Shown here piece after piece: positions 59,880 to 64,000 of a stretch of 64,000 nucleotides of DNA. Source of the DNA: Jingweiarchaeum tengchongense (lineage in GTDB: Archaea > Nanobdellota > Nanobdellia > Jingweiarchaeales > Jingweiarchaeaceae); NCBI GenBank assembly GCA_038874075.1, contig JAVZDD010000004.1, positions 7,110-71,109 on the forward strand. Direction: 5' to 3'. The notes below the pieces were generated by a model. That model was not told where the DNA came from, ran no database searches, and saw only the letters and a list, made by a program, of their open reading frames with translations. The first letter of the stretch is position 1, and each line of letters opens with the position of its first letter. Made by a program: the position numbers and the translations under genes.

Positions 59880-60441
59880 TTTTCTTCATCCCTAAAACAA
59901 ACTTTCTAGCAATCTCATAACTTTTCTCAGCGAGCTCCTTATTCTTTATTGCAATTTTTTCATCAAACCTTTCTTGTATTGCTTCAGTTAAAGATTTCAA
60001 TGTGATTATGTTTGTGATTCCAGCAAATGCACCCAGCATTGCAGTATTCACAATTGGTCTACCAATTATATTTAATGCAATTGAATTTAAATCAATTGAA
60101 ATTATTTTTCCAATTTCAAAATTTAAATTCAGTTTGGAGACATCTTGTTTACTATTGATCACCAATAATCCACTCTTTTTCAATCCCTTTGTAACATCAA
60201 CAGATTTTAAGAGCGTTGAATCAAGCACAAGCACATAGTCTGGTTCATAGATTTGACTTCTCTCCATTATTTTTTCTTTATCTATTCTACAAAAAGCTTC
60301 AACTGGTGCACCCCTCCTTTCAACTCCAAACATTGGAAATGACTGTGCATATTTTTTGTCTTTGAATGCTGCTAAGGCAAGAAGTTCAGCGCTTGTAACT
60401 GCACCTTGTCCACCTCTACCATGAATACGAATCTCAATCAT
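59866..60441 (-). CDS. porG: 2-oxoacid:ferredoxin oxidoreductase, gamma subunit
   Basis: MIEIRIHGRGGQGAVTSAELLALAAF at the start is the gamma-subunit signature, followed by AQSFPMFGVERRGAPVEAFCRI (G.ERRGAPV..F), VLDSTLLKSVDV and IGRPIVNTAMLGAFAGI. I chose ATG 60441, with AGGT just upstream, over an extended frame to 60513. First gene of the porGDAB operon; it is divergent from acdB with 40 bases between. Confidence 0.94.
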   Translation of the reverse strand: MIEIRIHGRGGQGAVTSAELLALAAFKDKKYAQSFPMFGVERRGAPVEAFCRIDKEKIMERSQIYEPDYVLVLDSTLLKSVDVTKGLKKSGLLVINSKQDVSKLNLNFEIGKIISIDLNSIALNIIGRPIVNTAMLGAFAGITNIITLKSLTEAIQERFDEKIAIKNKELAEKSYEIARKFVLGMKKNEIQ

Positions 60442-60481
60442 ACCTAAAAGTTTTAATCGTTGTAAGTATTTATCTTTTATT

Positions 60482-61117
60482 ATGCCAGAAACACCAAATC
60501 TGGAGAAGTGCATGGAAATACTGAAAAAAATAGGAATAAAGACTGCCAGTTACACAACAATAAAAAATGAAAAAGAAATAAGGAAGAAGATTAGAAAGAT
60601 AAAATTTCCAGCTGTTTTGAAAGTCATATCCAAACAAGTGACACACAAAACAGAGATCGGTGGCGTCATCCTCGGAATCAAGAACCAGGAAGAGCTATCG
60701 AAGGCAGTGATGGATTTAAGAAAAAAATTGACGAACAAGGTTAGAATAGAGAAATTTATGGTTCAGGAATACGTTGAGGGATTTGAGACAATTATTGGGA
60801 TAAAGAAAGATGAGATATTCGGGCAAGTAGTTGTGTTTGGTATTGGTGGTAAATTTACTGAGTTATTCAAAGACATTAGCATTAGGGTGTGTCCAATTGA
60901 TTACGATGAAGCAATGGAGATGATAAAGGAAATTAAGGGTTATTCATTATTAAAAGGATTTAGAGGTAGTGGGGCCAACCTAAACGAAATTGCAAATACA
61001 ATTTCAAAAATTTCAAAATTTGCAATTAGGAAAAATGTTTTAGAGATGGACATAAATCCATTTATTGTGAATGAGAAGGAAGGGAAGGCAGTCGATGCAA
61101 GAATCCTTTTCAAATAA
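60482..61117 (+). CDS. acdB: ADP-forming acetyl-CoA synthetase, beta subunit
   Basis: ATP-grasp subunit of ADP-forming acyl-CoA synthetase, which with the alpha subunit converts acetyl-CoA, ADP and Pi to acetate, CoA and ATP. Features: FPAVLKVISKQVTHKTEIGGVILGI (lysine and His-Lys of the ATP-grasp core), MVQEYVEGFETIIGIKKDEIFG, VVVFGIGGKFTELFKDISIRVCP, and LEMDINPFIV at the end. Length of about 211 residues matches free beta subunits. It overlaps the convergent gene by eight bases. Confidence 0.94.
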   Translation: MPETPNLEKCMEILKKIGIKTASYTTIKNEKEIRKKIRKIKFPAVLKVISKQVTHKTEIGGVILGIKNQEELSKAVMDLRKKLTNKVRIEKFMVQEYVEGFETIIGIKKDEIFGQVVVFGIGGKFTELFKDISIRVCPIDYDEAMEMIKEIKGYSLLKGFRGSGANLNEIANTISKISKFAIRKNVLEMDINPFIVNEKEGKAVDARILFK

Positions 61118-61754
61118 AGAAGTTTTTTGTTTTTATTCCAATGTCTTTTTTGTCTAACTTAATCGCGCACTTCAATAGACCCTCTTTCTTTCCCTGAGTA
61201 CCAACCCTGCTTATTCGCTTGATGTTAAATGTGTAATCGACATTGACTGACTCATTTCTGTCTCTCACTTTGAGGAATGGAAATAAGATGTTTGATATGA
61301 AGCTAAATGCAGTACCCGTATCTGCTGGATCCTTCAAATTTATGAAAACATTGTTCGTGTAACAATTGTGTATCACATCAAATTTTCCAGTACTTATTTT
61401 CACTTCATTTATTTTTTCCATTTCCAATTCTTTGAATTCTCTTTCAATTGCAATTGGTATCACTTCTATCGTTACTTTTTTCGTTAATGTTTTTTCCACA
61501 CCCATACTACTGCCTTTTACTGACACTTCGTATTCTTTTACCGGAAGAACTCGGTGTAATAGCACGGTAAAGAGAGAGGGTGAAAATCTGAAATCTCCTG
61601 AGATTTTTATCTGATTTCCAATTTTTTCTACTGTTATTTTTTTAGTATAATTTCCAATATTGAAATTTGAAATGATTTTTTTGGCTTCTTCTGTACTCCT
61701 GTTGTTTAAAATGTCATTTACCCCCTTCCCAAATTCTAATAACTCAATCTCCAT
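61110..61754 (-). CDS. Unknown protein between acd subunits
   Basis: A 214-residue protein without membrane helices that I do not recognise. It has several strand-rich stretches (ITVEKIGNQIKISGDFRF, then LTKKVTIEVIPIAIEREF, then YTFNIKRISRVGTQGKKEG). It lies between acdB and acdA, starting four bases after acdA's stop, so it is expressed with the alpha subunit. Link to acetate formation is only positional. Confidence 0.7.
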   Translation of the reverse strand: MEIELLEFGKGVNDILNNRSTEEAKKIISNFNIGNYTKKITVEKIGNQIKISGDFRFSPSLFTVLLHRVLPVKEYEVSVKGSSMGVEKTLTKKVTIEVIPIAIEREFKELEMEKINEVKISTGKFDVIHNCYTNNVFINLKDPADTGTAFSFISNILFPFLKVRDRNESVNVDYTFNIKRISRVGTQGKKEGLLKCAIKLDKKDIGIKTKNFFI

Positions 61755-61758
61755 AAAC

Positions 61759-63114
61759 TCACCTATTTTTACTCAAAACATAAGACAGCAATCTTGCAAG
61801 CTTGAATGGATCTTCAAAATTTAACAGGTTATTATTTCTTAAAATTTCTTTTGCTTTCTCTACTTTTTCACCACCCCAAAAACATGCAAAGCACGGTTTG
61901 TTTATCTCATTGTTTAATGTCACAAGCGCCCTTGCTGTCTCTTCTGGTTGTGTCATTGCCTGTGGCGTTAAAATACAAACTAAAAAGTCATAGAAATTCT
62001 CATTTTTTATGATGTTAAAAACACTCCTGTACCTGTCAGCTTGCGCATCTCCAACCACATCAATTGGATTATTATGGCTCCAATGCTCAGGCAATACATT
62101 ATTTATTTGCTTTATCACATTTTCTGGCAGTTTCACTACATCAAAACCATAGCTTTCGAATGCATCAGTCGTTATTACTCCAGGACCTCCACCATTTGTG
62201 ATGATCAATACTTTATTACCATTGATTCTTTTATTCATCTGCAATATCAATGAAAGTTCAAATAAATCCTCAACCTTTTCCACTCTAATTACACCACATT
62301 GTTTGAATACAGCATTGTAAACATCATCACTTCCAGCCATGCTTGCAGTGTGCGAAAAGGCAGCTCTTTTTCCAGCCTCCCCTTTCCCAGCCTTTAGAAC
62401 AATGATTTCCTTTTCCTTTGCTGTATTTTTACACGCATCTATAAACTCTCTACCATCTTTCAAAGATTCAATGTATAACCCGATTACTTTTGTTTCTTCA
62501 TCATTTTTTATGTAATTCAAAAGTTCTGAGAATCCAATGTCAACTGCATTTCCAATTGATATAAATTTTGAGAAACCAAAATTTTCCTTTGTTGCCCAGT
62601 CAAGTATTGCAACCCCAAGCGCCCCACTCTGTGATATGAAAGCCATCTTACCAACTTTTGGTATCTTATCGAAGAAAGTTGTGTTCAACTTTTGCCTTGT
62701 ATCTATCAAACCCAAGCAATTCGGACCAATAATCCTTATATTTGCCTTTTTTGCAATTTTAATCACTTCTTCCTCAATTTTTTTACCTTTTTCACCAATC
62801 TCCGAGAACCCAGACGGAATTATGATCGCAGCCTTAACTTTTTTCCTTGCACATTCTTTCATTATATTTGGTACTTCAGGAGCAGGTAGGCAGATAACAG
62901 CCAGATCAATGTCAACAGGTATCTTAAGTATACTTGGATAGCAATTGTAGTTCATGATCTTGTCAACATTTTTATTCACCGGGAAGACATCCCTTTTACT
63001 TGCAAGAAGATTTTTGAAAACAACATTTCCAACCTTGTTCTCAAAACGAGAAGCACCTATCACTGCGATTGTCCTTGGATTGAAAAAATAATCGATATCA
63101 TCTTTTTTCTTCAT
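61759..63114 (-). CDS. acdA: ADP-forming acetyl-CoA synthetase, alpha subunit
   Basis: CoA-binding and ligase domains: NPRTIAVIGASRFENKVGN at the start, then VFPVNKNVDKI, INIRIIGPNCLGLID-like segment, FISQSGALGVAILDWA, GNAVDIGFSELLNYI, and FSHTASMAGSDDVYNAVFKQCGVIRV, whose His is the phosphorylated histidine of the family. It ends in an ATGLN-like C-terminal helix. I chose ATG 63114 at MKKKDDIDYFF; the frame upstream (to 63216) overlaps the tmk promoter region and has no family residues. Confidence 0.94.
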   Translation of the reverse strand: MKKKDDIDYFFNPRTIAVIGASRFENKVGNVVFKNLLASKRDVFPVNKNVDKIMNYNCYPSILKIPVDIDLAVICLPAPEVPNIMKECARKKVKAAIIIPSGFSEIGEKGKKIEEEVIKIAKKANIRIIGPNCLGLIDTRQKLNTTFFDKIPKVGKMAFISQSGALGVAILDWATKENFGFSKFISIGNAVDIGFSELLNYIKNDEETKVIGLYIESLKDGREFIDACKNTAKEKEIIVLKAGKGEAGKRAAFSHTASMAGSDDVYNAVFKQCGVIRVEKVEDLFELSLILQMNKRINGNKVLIITNGGGPGVITTDAFESYGFDVVKLPENVIKQINNVLPEHWSHNNPIDVVGDAQADRYRSVFNIIKNENFYDFLVCILTPQAMTQPEETARALVTLNNEINKPCFACFWGGEKVEKAKEILRNNNLLNFEDPFKLARLLSYVLSKNR

Positions 63115-63121
63115 ACAATAA

Positions 63122-63134
63122 TTTATATATATAC
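63122..63134 (+). promoter_or_regulatory. TATA box for the thymidylate-kinase-like gene pair
   Basis: TTTATATATATAC, centre about 29 bases before ATG 63157, is a strong TATA box for the forward genes. It is too close (14 bases) to ATG 63114 of acdA to drive that gene in the usual way. Confidence 0.6.
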
Positions 63135-63156
63135 AAGTTTTTTTACTTTTTGGAAG

Positions 63157-63783
63157 ATGAAAACAGGAAAATTGATTGTTTTTGAAGGAATCGATGGCGC
63201 TGGATGTGAGACGCAAACGAAGCTTTTAAAAGAATTTCTAATATCAAGAGGGAAAAATCCATTAATTTTAAAATATCCAGATTATAGCACACCACTTGGA
63301 AGGGCAATTAAAGAGTTTCTTTCAGGAAAATTTGTTTTGACACCAGATGTCCAATTTCTATTGTATTCGCTTGACATAAAAAAAGATATTTGGGCAATTG
63401 CTGGTGCACTGAAGCGAGGTAGAGATGTAATATGTGATCGTTACTTTACCTCAACACTTGCATACCAATGCTCAAACAAATACGAGGTTAGTAGAGCATT
63501 AAAATTTTCTAAATTATTCGAAATTTTAGAACCAGATATTGTGATTTATTTGGATGTCGAGGCAAAGATTGGATTTGAAAGGAAGAAAATTGAGAAAGAG
63601 GATTTGGACATACATGAAAGAAACATAAAACTTTTGAATAAGGTTAGAAGCAGGTATAAAAAATTAGCAAGAAACAATATATTCGCGAAGAAGTGGTACA
63701 TAGTCAATGCCTCGAAAGACATGGGAGAGGTACATAAAAAGATAAAAAAAATCATTATGTTTGAGCTCGGGATTAAGAAATGA
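63157..63783 (+). CDS. Thymidylate kinase-like protein lacking the P-loop lysine (copy 1)
   Basis: Overall thymidylate kinase: LIVFEGIDGAGCETQTKLLKE, LILKYPDYSTPLGRAIKEFLS, DVICDRYFTSTLAYQ (DR motif near residue 95), and a C-terminal LID-like region. In Tmk the P-loop is G-x-D-G-x-G-K-[ST]-T-Q; here the K is C and the next residue is E (AGCETQ at 14-19). The enzyme may bind ATP differently or be a regulatory paralogue. The stop overlaps the next start as ATGA, so two tandem relatives are translated together. Confidence 0.85.
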   Translation: MKTGKLIVFEGIDGAGCETQTKLLKEFLISRGKNPLILKYPDYSTPLGRAIKEFLSGKFVLTPDVQFLLYSLDIKKDIWAIAGALKRGRDVICDRYFTSTLAYQCSNKYEVSRALKFSKLFEILEPDIVIYLDVEAKIGFERKKIEKEDLDIHERNIKLLNKVRSRYKKLARNNIFAKKWYIVNASKDMGEVHKKIKKIIMFELGIKK

Positions 63784-64000
63784 AAGGTGCATTCATTGTA
63801 TTTGAAGGGCCAGATGGAGCTGGTTTAAGCACACAGGCAGAGCTTCTTGATAAGTATTTAAGAAAAAAAGGTTACAAGGTTGTCTTAACAAAAGAGCCAA
63901 CGATTGGTCTGATTGGTGGGTTAATAAAAGCTGCGTTAAAAAATGAGTGGAAAACTTCACCATTGGCAATGCAACTTTTATTCACAGCAGATAGAGCACA
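63780..64000 (+). CDS. Second thymidylate kinase-like protein, cut by window end
   Basis: The frame from ATG 63780 reads KGAFIVFEGPDGAGLSTQAE and continues through GYKVVLTKEPTIGLIGGLIK to the window edge (74 residues visible). It has the Tmk start E-G-P-D-G-A-G but L where the lysine should be, followed by S-T-Q. It overlaps the upstream tmk-like gene by four bases. The rest is outside the window. Confidence 0.8.
   Translation, partial: MKGAFIVFEGPDGAGLSTQAELLDKYLRKKGYKVVLTKEPTIGLIGGLIKAALKNEWKTSPLAMQLLFTADRA

Noticed and set aside
63115..63156. A bidirectional promoter serving both acdA and the tmk-like genes
   Set aside because: The TATA box is only 14 bases from the acdA ATG, too close for the usual start site; it is assigned to the forward genes only.
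1..64000. CRISPR repeats, rRNA, transposase or integrase genes, phage genes
   Set aside because: No regularly spaced repeats, rRNA motifs, DDE/serine/tyrosine recombinase signatures or structural phage proteins are seen by eye.

Overview
The window is a gene-dense, visibly A+T-rich archaeal chromosome segment. Evidence for Archaea: an archaeal histone, a family B DNA polymerase, an ATP-dependent replicative-type DNA ligase, Nre DNA-repair protein, CTP-dependent riboflavin kinase, archaeal cytidylate kinase, TIP49/RuvB-like ATPase, UPF0282 and DUF763 proteins, mevalonate-pathway genes, ADP-forming acetyl-CoA synthetase, tRNA introns at position 37/38 and TATA boxes about 25-30 nt upstream of start codons with little or no leader. 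I cannot fix the lineage. The short pilin-like and membrane genes and many small hypothetical proteins would fit an uncultured DPANN-like or early euryarchaeal lineage. I see no rRNA, CRISPR array, insertion sequence or prophage, and no gene-free stretch longer than about 230 bases.

Layout. 0-4 kb: small hypotheticals, a P-loop/deoxyribosyltransferase-like protein, a translation-factor-like barrel and RibK. 4-7 kb: a thiolase coupled to a DUF35-HMG-CoA synthase fusion; HMG-CoA reductase follows at 13-14.3 kb, so the first three steps of mevalonate synthesis are here. 7-19 kb: a winged-helix regulator with a palindromic operator, HD phosphohydrolase, MeaB GTPase, Nre, an AbrB-PhoU regulator, radical SAM, DUF362, GNAT, M20 peptidase, ATP-cone and rhomboid genes. 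19-24 kb: a very large membrane-anchored HerA-type ATPase, an Sm-like protein and DUF763. 24-28 kb: a five-gene non-homologous end-joining operon (Ku, LigD-type ligase, two helix-hairpin-helix DNA-glycosylase-like proteins, one unknown). 28-33 kb: lipoprotein, metallo-beta-lactamase proteins, a second rhomboid, cytidylate kinase, MFS carrier. 33-40 kb: a giant cell-surface subtilase broken into two frames by a 52-nt insertion that carries a lipoprotein signal peptide. 40-46 kb: a B-family polymerase with a ruined exonuclease site, DNA ligase, UPF0282 and a ligase-associated-exonuclease-like protein. 46-50 kb: membrane genes, regulators and a histone. 51-56.5 kb: an arginine cluster (three tRNA-Arg genes, two with introns, ArgRS, SpeA-like arginine decarboxylase) with tRNA-Ala, TIP49 and acylphosphatase. 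56.5-63 kb: M42 aminopeptidase, the porGDAB 2-oxoacid:ferredoxin oxidoreductase operon and both subunits of ADP-forming acetyl-CoA synthetase. 63-64 kb: two tandem thymidylate-kinase-like genes lacking the P-loop lysine.

How the parts fit. Por plus Acd would convert pyruvate or related 2-oxoacids to acetate with substrate-level ATP, which with M20/M42 peptidases and a surface subtilase suggests peptide or amino-acid fermentation (inference). Thiolase, HMG-CoA synthase and HMG-CoA reductase feed isoprenoid lipid synthesis. DNA maintenance is unusually well represented: Ku/ligase operon, Nre, PolB, Lig1, exonuclease-like and HhH proteins.

The observations I consider most worth checking are the Ku-ligase-HhH operon, the subtilase split by a signal-peptide-bearing insertion, the exonuclease-dead PolB, the thiolase without its nucleophilic cysteine next to a DUF35-HMGS fusion, the tRNA-Arg(CCU) intron with box C/D-like motifs, and the twin lysine-less thymidylate kinases.
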